Shown here one piece after another: positions 23,923 to 30,834 of a stretch of 30,834 nucleotides of DNA; position 1 is the stretch's first letter, and each line of letters starts with the position of its first letter. The position numbers and the translations under genes are program-made. Origin of the DNA: an uncultured Gammaproteobacteria bacterium (GTDB taxonomy: Bacteria > Pseudomonadota > Gammaproteobacteria > Steroidobacterales > JABDMI01); the NCBI GenBank assembly GCA_938039225.1, contig CALHVH010000161.1:1-30834 (forward strand), written 5' to 3'. Below the pieces are notes generated by a model. The model worked only from the letters and a program-made list of their open reading frames with translations. It did not search any database and was not told the origin of the DNA.

Positions 23923-24483
23923 ATGAAAAAATCATTTAGAATTTTTAATTTAAAAGGTGTACCAGTTTATGTTCATTGGTCTTTAACTGGTTTTACTTTA
24001 ATTGCAATAGTTTTAGCCCTTTTTAATATTAACTTTCTGGCTATAGCCATGGTTTTCCCTCTACTGATGTTAATTCATGAGTTAGGGCATATGTGGTTTG
24101 CGAGTAGGCTTGGTTTGAATACTGAAAAAATAGAATTGCAATTTTTGCATGGATACTGTGTATATGAATTGGCTGAGACCGATTATGAAAATTATGTAGT
24201 AGCTTGGGGTGGAGTAGCAGCACAAGCAATAATTTTTATACCTTGTATATTTATTCTTTTGGTCTTCGGTGATTCATTATCAGGTTTTTTTTATACAACT
24301 CTTATATTACTTGGTTATTTCAATGCACTTGATGCAGCTTTTAATCTATTGCCAATTCGTGGGTTTGATGGTTCTATTTGCTGGCGATCAGTACCTCTTT
24401 TTTTTAAACATGGGAGAATAAAGAAAAACGGAAATTCAAAGAAACCTCAGAAAAAGAAAAACCCATTCAAAATTGTTAAATAA
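23923..24483 (+). CDS. Small site-2-protease-like (M50) membrane metalloprotease
   Basis: This 186-residue protein starts at the ATG at 23923 (MKKSFRIFNLKGVPVYVHWS), preceded by a GGA ribosome site. The longer frame begins at a TTG inside acyP. About five membrane helices are predicted. The zinc motif HELGH lies in a helix (LLMLIHELGHMWFASRLG) and a third ligand is in NLLPIRGFDG, as in S2P/RseP-type proteases. There is no PDZ or CBS domain. The last 30 residues are rich in Lys (KKPQKKKNPFK). By eye the gene is more AT-rich than its neighbours. The substrate is unknown. Confidence 0.82.
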   Translation: MKKSFRIFNLKGVPVYVHWSLTGFTLIAIVLALFNINFLAIAMVFPLLMLIHELGHMWFASRLGLNTEKIELQFLHGYCVYELAETDYENYVVAWGGVAAQAIIFIPCIFILLVFGDSLSGFFYTTLILLGYFNALDAAFNLLPIRGFDGSICWRSVPLFFKHGRIKKNGNSKKPQKKKNPFKIVK

Positions 24484-24486
24484 TAA

Positions 24487-24948
24487 TCAATAAACCCCAG
24501 CCTCCAGCCCAGCCGCAAAATTCATTCCTAATTCCTTAGCTTCATCTTCAAAAGACTTCTGATATTCACCGTGGAGGATGAGAGTCTCTTGAACCAGCTT
24601 CCATTTTAAACCAGTCAAAATTTTCCCAATCGCTACTTTACTACCTTGGCCATCCAAACCTGCTCGAATATACAATGCGCAAGGTAGGGCTTGGGTTTTC
24701 TCTAAACAGGGATAATAGATGCGTTCGAAAAAATCTTTCATCAAGCCAGCCATATAGCCGAAGTTCTCTGTGGTGCCTAGAATGATTCCGTCACAAGCCA
24801 TAACATCCTCAGCTGTGGCTGATAGATAATCGCAAGAAGTGACTTCAATATTATTAATGTCTGGGTGATGAATACCGGCTAAACACGCGTCGCGTAAAGC
24901 TGTGGTATTGGGGGAAGGGCAATGACTAAGGAAGAGGAGTTTGACCAT
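24487..24948 (-). CDS. Flavodoxin-like / NAD(P)H reductase family protein
   Basis: This 153-residue protein has a flavodoxin fold. The N-terminal strand and phosphate loop read LLFLSHCPSPNTTALRDAC, and the FMN-contacting loop is GIILGTTENFGYMAGLMKDF followed by FERIYYP. ALYIRAGLDGQGSK is a further family-like block. Such proteins bind FMN and transfer electrons or reduce quinones and nitro compounds; the specific substrate is not deducible. It is 15 bp downstream of the lytic transglycosylase gene and converges with the protease gene, with only 3 bp between stops. Confidence 0.82.
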   Translation of the reverse strand: MVKLLFLSHCPSPNTTALRDACLAGIHHPDINNIEVTSCDYLSATAEDVMACDGIILGTTENFGYMAGLMKDFFERIYYPCLEKTQALPCALYIRAGLDGQGSKVAIGKILTGLKWKLVQETLILHGEYQKSFEDEAKELGMNFAAGLEAGVY

Positions 24949-24963
24949 AGCCTAAAGTGTAAC

Positions 24964-25590
24964 TCAGTGAACGTACCAACGCTGCTCGAGTTTTTTAAAT
25001 ACTTTATTTGGATACTTGGCTTTGCCTAGGCTGCCGTTGTAACGTCCAAGTGCTCGGAATAAATTGCCTTTCTCGATATCAATATAGTGTTTCAAAATAG
25101 TGCAACCAAAACGGATATTGGTATCTATGTCAAAAAGGTTATCGTTTGGGCGCCCAATCTCATCTAGCCAGAAAGGCATAATTTGCATAAGGCCTCTGGC
25201 GCCAACACGCGAGATGGCGTACTTCTCAAAAGCACTTTCAACGTCCATAACAGCAAGCACTAACTCAGGTTGTAAGCCGGCAATTTTTGCTTCCCTGTGA
25301 ACTGCGGTTAAGAGTTTGATTCGCTCGTCGTGATCTTCAACCCGTTTGCCTAAACGATTGCTCATATCCGTTAGCCAAACCTGTGCATGGAATTCGTCTT
25401 CAAAACTGCTTTTAGTTTGCGATGCTTGAATCAAAAGCGCTTTAAGTTTTGGGTCAAATGCATGACGCGAACTATTATCAGCCGCAATGATGCTCTGAGT
25501 AACCGCAAAGAAAGAACTAATAGCCAAACACCAAGCTAGAAATAACTTTAAGCTATTTCCAGATTGCTTTTGTTTTGAATTCAATAACAT
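24964..25590 (-). CDS. Exported lytic transglycosylase, SLT domain
   Basis: This 208-residue protein has an N-terminal signal sequence (LKLFLAWCLAISSFFAVTQS, cleavage probably near IIAA-DN). The SLT domain (residues about 95-205) has the catalytic Glu in VMDVESAFEKYAISRVGARG, then GLMQIMPFW, FGCTILKHYI and ALGRYNGSLG. These are the four SLT family motifs. It cleaves peptidoglycan glycan strands with formation of anhydro-muramic ends. The gene is 49 bp downstream of proS, an arrangement I recall from pseudomonads. Confidence 0.92.
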   Translation of the reverse strand: MLLNSKQKQSGNSLKLFLAWCLAISSFFAVTQSIIAADNSSRHAFDPKLKALLIQASQTKSSFEDEFHAQVWLTDMSNRLGKRVEDHDERIKLLTAVHREAKIAGLQPELVLAVMDVESAFEKYAISRVGARGLMQIMPFWLDEIGRPNDNLFDIDTNIRFGCTILKHYIDIEKGNLFRALGRYNGSLGKAKYPNKVFKKLEQRWYVH

Positions 25591-25639
25591 AGGCTGTATT
25601 ATGAATGTGGCTTAGAGGCGCTGTCAATCAACAAAACCA

Positions 25640-27358
25640 TCAAGCCGATAAGTGGTTAACTATCTCAGATAAAGCCACATCCACATTCTCAGAGGCGGTT
25701 CTAGCACGATATTCAACGGTGCCAGCTTTGAGTCCGCGCTCACTTAAGGTGACTCGATGCGGAATACCAATTAGTTCAATATCAGCGAATTTAACCCCTG
25801 GTCTGGCTTTGCGATCATCCAATACCACATCAATGCCTTGCGACTTTAGTTGTTTATAAAGTTTTAAGGATTCCTCTCTGACCAGCTCAGATTTATCAAA
25901 ATTAATCGTAACAAGCGCGACTTGGAATGGAGCAATATTCTTTGGCCAGATGATGCCATTGTCATCGTGATTCTGTTCAATAGCCGCGGCTACTAAACGA
26001 CTGACACCAATTCCATAACAACCCATTAGTGGTATGGCGGATTTACCATTTTCATCCAATACAGATAATTGCATAGATTTTGAATAGGTATCGCCTAGTT
26101 GGAATACGTGTCCAACCTCAATGCCTCTGCATAGTTGTAATGTGCCTTTGCCATCAGGGCTTGGGTCTCCGGCATGAACTTCACGTAAATCCGCAATTTC
26201 AGTAAACTCTGCATCGCGTTCCCAATTAATTCCAAAATGATGCTTACCATTAACATTGGCGCCAGCAGAAAAATCTGACATGACGGCTACCGAGCGATCA
26301 ATGATGATTGGCATATCCAACTTAACCGGTCCTAAGGAACCCGCAGATGCACCAGTTGCAGCCTTGATTTCCTCATCAGTGGCAAAGGTTAGAGGCTCGG
26401 CAACCAGTGGATGATTATTGGCTTTAATCTCATTTAATTTGTGATCGCCACGCACCAGTAAGGCGATCAGTTTAGTTTCTTTGGCGTTTTCCTCATCTTG
26501 ATGAGCATGCACCAATAAAGTTTTTACGGTTTTATCGATGGCAACATCAAATTGCTCAACCAGTTCTTGTATGGTTTTGACATTCGGTGTGTCTATTACC
26601 TCCAAGTCCTTGCTTGCAGCTGCACGTTCAGTATTTGGTGCAAGTGCCTCAGCCAACTCAACATTGGCGGCAAAATCAGAAGCGTCTGAGTAAGCAATAA
26701 TATCTTCGCCACTATCGGCGAGTACATGGAATTCATGCGAGGCATTACCACCGATTGAACCATTGTCAGCTGCTACCGGGCGATATTCCAAACCAATTCT
26801 TTCAACAATTTTGCAATAGGCTGCATACATATCATCGTAGGTGGCTTGCAAGCTCTCTTTATCCATATGAAAACTATAAGCATCTTTCATAATAAATTCA
26901 CGGGCACGCATTACGCCATACCGAGGACGTACTTCATCACGGAATTTGGTTTGGATTTGAAAATAACTAATGGGTAATTGTTTGTAACTTTTTAATTCTC
27001 TACGAGCAATGTCGGTCACCACTTCTTCATGCGTAGGACCAAAACAAAATTCATTATTGTGGCGATCTTTTAAACGTAATAATTCAGGGCCGTATTTAGA
27101 CCAGCGTTTAGATTCTTCCCAAAGCTCAGCAGGCTGAATAGCCGGCATAAGAATTTCTAAAGAATTAATATTTTCCATTTCTTCTCGCACTATGGTTTCT
27201 ATATTGCGTAAAACGCGTAAACCAAGCGGTAACCAAGAATATAAACCTGATGAGAGTTGACGAATTAAACCTGCACGTAACATGAGTTGATGACTCACTA
27301 CACTCGCATCGGCAGGGGTTTCTTTTAAAGTATTAAGAGGGAAATTGCTTAAACGCAT
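25640..27358 (-). CDS. proS: Prolyl-tRNA synthetase, bacterial type
   Basis: This 572-residue class II synthetase charges tRNA-Pro. Class II motif 1 is in LPLGLRVLRNIETIVREEM, motif 2 in YFQIQTKFRDEVRPRYGVM and REFIMKDAYSFHMD, and motif 3 in GCYGIGVSRLVAAAIEQ. The insertion of about 180 residues between motifs 2 and 3 (roughly 220-400) is the INS editing domain that removes Ala-tRNA-Pro. Its ATGASAGSLGPVKLD and LVRGDHKLNEIK blocks are present. The C-terminal anticodon-binding domain ends the protein. It is divergent from the ilvC-like gene across 252 bp. Confidence 0.98.
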   Translation of the reverse strand: MRLSNFPLNTLKETPADASVVSHQLMLRAGLIRQLSSGLYSWLPLGLRVLRNIETIVREEMENINSLEILMPAIQPAELWEESKRWSKYGPELLRLKDRHNNEFCFGPTHEEVVTDIARRELKSYKQLPISYFQIQTKFRDEVRPRYGVMRAREFIMKDAYSFHMDKESLQATYDDMYAAYCKIVERIGLEYRPVAADNGSIGGNASHEFHVLADSGEDIIAYSDASDFAANVELAEALAPNTERAAASKDLEVIDTPNVKTIQELVEQFDVAIDKTVKTLLVHAHQDEENAKETKLIALLVRGDHKLNEIKANNHPLVAEPLTFATDEEIKAATGASAGSLGPVKLDMPIIIDRSVAVMSDFSAGANVNGKHHFGINWERDAEFTEIADLREVHAGDPSPDGKGTLQLCRGIEVGHVFQLGDTYSKSMQLSVLDENGKSAIPLMGCYGIGVSRLVAAAIEQNHDDNGIIWPKNIAPFQVALVTINFDKSELVREESLKLYKQLKSQGIDVVLDDRKARPGVKFADIELIGIPHRVTLSERGLKAGTVEYRARTASENVDVALSEIVNHLSA

Positions 27359-27610
27359 TGAAAATATCTTTGGTTGTTTGGTGGAGAAGGGGAATTTTCA
27401 TTCTAAATATTGTGAAAATTCAATTAATTAGCTGGTCATTTTAGCTTGTTTACACACCTTGCGCATCAAAGCGAGGCTTAGAAGGTCAAGAATTGTGCAA
27501 TTGTCGTACGATTAGGCCAGTCCATTAAAGTGAGCGAGCTATTCAATGATAAAATAAAGAATAACAAAAACGTTTTAAACGTTTCTTTTTACAGATGTTT
27601 TAGGAAAACC

Positions 27611-28609
27611 ATGGGCACTTTTTACGACTCGGATATCCAGTCCGATATTATTCAAACCAAGCGTGTTGCTATTGTAGGTTTTGGTGCTCAAGGGCGCAGC
27701 CACGCTCTTAACTTACAAGACTCAGGCGTTGATGTGGTGGTCGCTTTACGTGAAGGCTCCGACTCAATGGTGTCAGCCATTTCTTTAGGCTTAGAGGCTC
27801 AAGAACTTAATGCAGCTATTCAATCGGCCGATATAGTTATGATGCTAAGTCCTGATAGTACACATCCGAAAATCTATCGTGAGAATATTGCCCCTAATTT
27901 AAAACCTCATGGCATGGTGATGTTTGCTCATGGCTATAATATTCATTATGAAACTTTTGTACCGCGCGAAGATTTAGATATCACCATGGTTGCCCCTTTA
28001 GGCATTGGTGATCAGGTTCGTGCCATGTTTGTTAGTGGTGCAGGGGTGCCGGCTTTATTAGCCATTCATCAAGATGCCAGTGGGCAAGCACATGAGTTAT
28101 GCTTGGCTTATTCCGCCATGAATGGACATGGGCGGGCTGGAATTATTGAAACAACATTTAGTGAAGAAACTGAAACTGATCTTTTTGCAGAGCAAGCGAT
28201 TTTATGTGGTGGAATTACGCATCTTATTGAAGCTGGTTTTGAGACCTTAGTGGACGCGGGTTATCAACCTGAACTTGCTTATTTTTCTTGCTTGCACGAA
28301 CTTAAACTTATTATTGATTTGATTTACACCCGCGGTGTTGCGGGTATGCGCCAATCAATTTCTCATACGGCCGAATTTGGTGATTATACCCGTGGACCCA
28401 GAGTAATTAATGATAAAACTAGAGACGAAATGAAAGCTATGCTTAAAGAAATACAGGCTGGCGATTTTGCTAAAGAGTTGGCAAAAGAGGTTGACCAAAA
28501 TTCACCTGTCATAGCTGATGGTAGGAAACGCAGTAATGCCCATCTCATGACATCCGTTGGGGCGCGTTTGCGTTCAAAAATGCCATGGATGAATGAAGGC
28601 GAACTGTAG
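27611..28609 (+). CDS. ilvC: Ketol-acid reductoisomerase homologue with substituted active-site residues
   Basis: This 332-residue protein is a full-length class I KARI by sequence. I chose the ATG at 27611 (MGTFYDSDIQ), which has AGGA five bases upstream; the open frame reaches back to 27530 but the extra 27 residues are unlike KARI. NADPH-binding GFGAQG (23-28), LREGS (46-50), MFAHG with His107, Asp190/Glu194 (TDLFAEQ) and Ser251 are kept. However, the Lys of the usual APKGPG block is Leu130 (VAPLGIGDQV; codon 27998-28000). The Glu of the usual FECLHE block is Ser226 (AYFSCLHE; codon 28286-28288). These match E. coli Lys155 and Glu389, which are active-site and Mg-binding residues. It may not be a working IlvC. 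No ilvB/ilvH is adjacent; a psd-like gene follows after 9 bp. Confidence 0.9.
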   Translation: MGTFYDSDIQSDIIQTKRVAIVGFGAQGRSHALNLQDSGVDVVVALREGSDSMVSAISLGLEAQELNAAIQSADIVMMLSPDSTHPKIYRENIAPNLKPHGMVMFAHGYNIHYETFVPREDLDITMVAPLGIGDQVRAMFVSGAGVPALLAIHQDASGQAHELCLAYSAMNGHGRAGIIETTFSEETETDLFAEQAILCGGITHLIEAGFETLVDAGYQPELAYFSCLHELKLIIDLIYTRGVAGMRQSISHTAEFGDYTRGPRVINDKTRDEMKAMLKEIQAGDFAKELAKEVDQNSPVIADGRKRSNAHLMTSVGARLRSKMPWMNEGEL

Positions 28610-28618
28610 GTAAAATTA

Positions 28619-29272
28619 ATGGCTGACACTAAACACCCAATATTGGCCAGCGATGGCTGGCCATTTTTTCTAGGCGGACTCTTAGTTCTCTTCTTTGCGT
28701 TAAAATTTCAGCAGTGGTGGCTGGTATTTTTGTGTGGCTTGTATTTTGTCACAGCATTTTTACTTTTTAGAGATCCACACCGTACTGTTCCTTCGATACC
28801 CTTAGCAGTCGTTAGTCCGGTCGATGGCAAAGTTGAAATCCTTGAATGCTTACAAGAAGGTTTGCTTAAACGTGAAGCCATCTATTTGAAAATAAAGCTC
28901 TATAAAAGTGGCGCCTATACCACGCGTAGTCCAACCGAAGGCAAAATTATGAGTTTGAATGATGCCGAGTCGGGCTCACGTTTAGTTGAAACGCATGGTT
29001 TATGGGTACGAACCGATGAAAACGACGACGTAGTTATGTTATTGCGAGGAAGTGGATATAAATCACTCTATCCCGCCGTGGCCAATATACGCTATGGTGA
29101 GCGCGTAGGACAGGGTGATCGAATAGGTTTAAACCGTCTTGCTGATTATGTAGAGCTGTATTTGCCTGCAGATGCAAAGTTATTAGTAGGTTTGGGTGAT
29201 AAAGTTTATGCCGCCTCCAGTGTTCTGGCAGAATACCAACACAAGTCAGAAGAACCTGAGCCTAATGAATAA
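28619..29272 (+). CDS. psd: Phosphatidylserine decarboxylase homologue lacking catalytic residues
   Basis: This 217-residue protein matches the short (about 215 aa) Psd family end to end: HPILASDGWPF, an N-terminal membrane hairpin (residues about 16-50), LFRDPHRTVP, VVSPVDGKV (Asp69) and YVELYLPADA. Psd makes itself active by cutting at a Gly-Ser pair (usually RFGSRVD) to form a pyruvoyl group. Here that site is RLADYVE, with Ala175-Asp176 (codons 29141-29146). The catalytic His of the usual NVHSNRSP block is Tyr100 (GAYTTRSP). Without Ser and His it should neither cleave nor decarboxylate phosphatidylserine. The frame is intact over the full length, so it is not a simple pseudogene. It sits 8 bp upstream of pssA. 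Confidence 0.88.
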   Translation: MADTKHPILASDGWPFFLGGLLVLFFALKFQQWWLVFLCGLYFVTAFLLFRDPHRTVPSIPLAVVSPVDGKVEILECLQEGLLKREAIYLKIKLYKSGAYTTRSPTEGKIMSLNDAESGSRLVETHGLWVRTDENDDVVMLLRGSGYKSLYPAVANIRYGERVGQGDRIGLNRLADYVELYLPADAKLLVGLGDKVYAASSVLAEYQHKSEEPEPNE

Positions 29273-29280
29273 ATTAATTT

Positions 29281-30153
29281 ATGAATGATATTAAAAGCAA
29301 AGTAAAAACCAGAATCCAAAAAAACCGTCAAAGACGAGCAGATCGTAAAGAGGCTGGTGAGCGTTCGCGTGGTGTTTACTTACTGCCAAACTTATTTACC
29401 ACAGCCGCGCTTTTTGCTGGATTCTATGCGGTCATTGCATCGATGGATGGTAATTTTGAAAAAGCCGCGTTTGCTATTTTCATTGCTATGATTCTTGATG
29501 GTATGGATGGGCGTGTTGCGAGAATGACCAGTACTGAATCACAGTTTGGGAAAGAATATGATTCACTTTCCGATATGGTTTCATTTGGCATTGCTCCGTC
29601 CTTAGTTATGTATCAGTGGGGTGTTGATCATCTAACCTCATTAAGTGGTTTTTGGGGTCGAGCTGGTTGGTTTGTGGCTTTTGCTTATTGTGTATGTGCG
29701 GCTTTACGTTTGGCTCGATTTAATACTACTGCTGGAACGGATAAAGCCGATAAGCGATATTTTGATGGTTTACCGAGTCCGGCAGCCGCGGGTGTAGTGG
29801 CAGGATTTATATTATTTGACGATACCTTTGGATTTGATCCAAACTTATCTTTTATTCCAGCCTTAATTTTAACTTTCCTTGCCGGTGTATTAATGGTGAG
29901 TGATATCAAGTTTAGAAGTTTTAAAGATTTGAATCTCGCTAGAAAAGTACCATTTCACATAATGATCTTGGTGCCGTTATTAATTGCACTGATTGCGATT
30001 GATCCTCACAAGACCTTATTTGTATTGTTTTTTATATTTGCAGCTTCTGGTCCAATTGGTTTGATCATGCGAAAAGTTAAAGGTGAGCAAACCGAGTCAC
30101 TTATTCCTGATGACGTACAAGACAGTCTAATTATGGATTTGGAAGAAGAATAA
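29281..30153 (+). CDS. pssA: CDP-diacylglycerol-serine O-phosphatidyltransferase (phosphatidylserine synthase)
   Basis: This 290-residue integral membrane enzyme makes phosphatidylserine from CDP-diacylglycerol and serine. The CDP-alcohol phosphotransferase motif is complete: DG-x2-AR-x8-G-x3-D-x3-D in DGRVARMTSTESQFGKEYD followed by SLSD. About eight membrane helices are predicted. The N terminus has a basic stretch (KTRIQKNRQRRADRKEAG) before LLPNLFTTAALFAGF. The last 25 residues are acidic. ilvC-psd-pssA neighbourhoods are common in proteobacteria, but here the two upstream partners have altered catalytic residues while this one is normal. Confidence 0.95.
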   Translation: MNDIKSKVKTRIQKNRQRRADRKEAGERSRGVYLLPNLFTTAALFAGFYAVIASMDGNFEKAAFAIFIAMILDGMDGRVARMTSTESQFGKEYDSLSDMVSFGIAPSLVMYQWGVDHLTSLSGFWGRAGWFVAFAYCVCAALRLARFNTTAGTDKADKRYFDGLPSPAAAGVVAGFILFDDTFGFDPNLSFIPALILTFLAGVLMVSDIKFRSFKDLNLARKVPFHIMILVPLLIALIAIDPHKTLFVLFFIFAASGPIGLIMRKVKGEQTESLIPDDVQDSLIMDLEEE

Positions 30154-30156
30154 GTA

Positions 30157-30834
30157 ATGTCTTTGTCGGCTCGTAAAAAAGAATACCTTCGTTTAATGGG
30201 AATTCCCGTTTATTCTGAGCGTGTAGAAGTCTCTGAAGAAGTGATTATAGAAGAACCAGTCAAGGAGTTTGTGCCTGAGCCTCTTCACCAGCCAGAGACA
30301 GTTTCTTCTGTGATTGAGTCATCACCGACATTACAACAAGCCACAGTAATGTCACCTAAAACCGAAGCTGTCGAAGTTTCCATACACGATGTTTTAAAGC
30401 GTAGTGAATTACCAGAAAATTGGTCAGATTTGATTGATCATGTGGCTAATTGTGAGCGTTGCGATTTGCACAAAACCAGAACACAAACCGTTTTTGGTAC
30501 GGGCGATATTCAAGCTGACTGGATGATTATTGGTGAAGCACCTGGTGTTGAAGAAGATAAGCAAGGTGAGCCTTTCTTAGGTAAGCAAGGCAGTTTATTA
30601 ACTACCATACTTGAGTCCATTGGTTTGGCCAGAGATAAAGTGTATATAGCAAATTCATTAAAATGCAGTCCTCCAGGAAATCGTGATTCAAAAAAATCTG
30701 AACTGGCTCAATGTAGGGCTTATTTAGAACAGCAAATTGCCTTAGTTGATCCTAAAGTAATACTCTGTGTGGGTCGTGTTGCCAGTCAAAATCTATTGCA
30801 ATTAGAAGATCCTATTTCTCGGCTGCGGGGTAAG
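30157..30834 (+). CDS. Family 4-type uracil-DNA glycosylase (partial, C terminus beyond window)
   Basis: I translated this by hand from the ATG at 30157, 3 bases after the pssA stop; 226 codons are open to the window edge. The first 85 or so residues are an acidic, low-complexity region (SERVEVSEEVIIEEPVKEF and similar), probably disordered. The glycosylase domain then begins with HVANCERCDLHKTRTQTVFG (two iron-sulfur cysteines). MIIGEAPGVEEDKQGEPF is motif A, and IANSLKCSPPGNRDS carries a third cysteine, as in UdgA-type enzymes related to the phage SPO1 polymerase N-terminal domain. These excise uracil from DNA. The final motif is outside the window. Confidence 0.9.
   Translation, partial: MSLSARKKEYLRLMGIPVYSERVEVSEEVIIEEPVKEFVPEPLHQPETVSSVIESSPTLQQATVMSPKTEAVEVSIHDVLKRSELPENWSDLIDHVANCERCDLHKTRTQTVFGTGDIQADWMIIGEAPGVEEDKQGEPFLGKQGSLLTTILESIGLARDKVYIANSLKCSPPGNRDSKKSELAQCRAYLEQQIALVDPKVILCVGRVASQNLLQLEDPISRLRGK

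Noticed and set aside
27568..27590. Two AAACGTTT palindromes followed by a T-run in front of the ilvC-like gene, considered as an attenuator
   Set aside because: Stems are short and AT-rich, and no competing antiterminator or leader peptide with branched-chain codons is present.
27530..27610. In-frame 27-codon extension before the ilvC-like ATG at 27611
   Set aside because: It is Lys/Asn-rich, unlike KARI N termini, and the ATG at 27611 has its own AGGA ribosome site. It is also not a Val/Ile/Leu-rich leader peptide.

Overview
The window looks like chromosomal core sequence from a gammaproteobacterium of roughly 40% GC (estimated by eye). Hda, PerM, an rnfABCDGE-nth cluster, Mrp next to Dcd, PurM-PurN with a DUF3108 partner, a YfgD-type ArsC and a proS-lytic transglycosylase pair are all gammaproteobacterial gene arrangements. 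I cannot name a genus. I see no insertion sequence, phage, tRNA, rRNA or CRISPR array, and no gene-free stretch over about 300 bases.

Layout. (1) 1-193 is the start of a cyclic-nucleotide-binding-domain gene cut by the window edge. (2) 488-11179, all on the minus strand, reads as metG, rnfABCDGE, nth, a DUF1841 gene, then a bufferin-type cassette bufB (DUF692/MNIO), bufC (DUF2063) and a DoxX-like membrane gene, closed by a terminator hairpin at 434-459. (3) 11274-16025, minus strand, holds two tandem PilT-family retraction ATPases and a large cytoplasmic HEAT-repeat Ser/Thr kinase. (4) mrp and dcd point the other way and end in a bidirectional terminator shared with the convergent purM-purN-DUF3108 group. 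(5) perM-hda run on the plus strand, followed by a palindromic repeat, a DUF2069 membrane gene, an ArsC-like reductase, acylphosphatase, a small M50 protease, a flavodoxin-like protein and a lytic transglycosylase downstream of proS. (6) 27611 to the end, plus strand, is a ketol-acid reductoisomerase homologue, a phosphatidylserine decarboxylase homologue, pssA and a truncated family-4 uracil-DNA glycosylase gene.

Most interesting points. The ilvC-like and psd-like genes both keep their fold and reading frame but have lost essential catalytic residues: the KARI active-site Lys and one Mg-binding Glu, and the Psd self-cleavage Gly-Ser and catalytic His. The PssA beside them is intact. This looks like a pair of co-retained pseudoenzymes or repurposed enzymes in front of phosphatidylserine synthase. 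The second system is a BufB-BufC-DoxX cassette with no recognisable precursor peptide; a DUF1841 gene, 3 bp away, takes the usual precursor position. The third is the HEAT-kinase beside twin PilT motors, which suggests phosphorylation control of pilus retraction.
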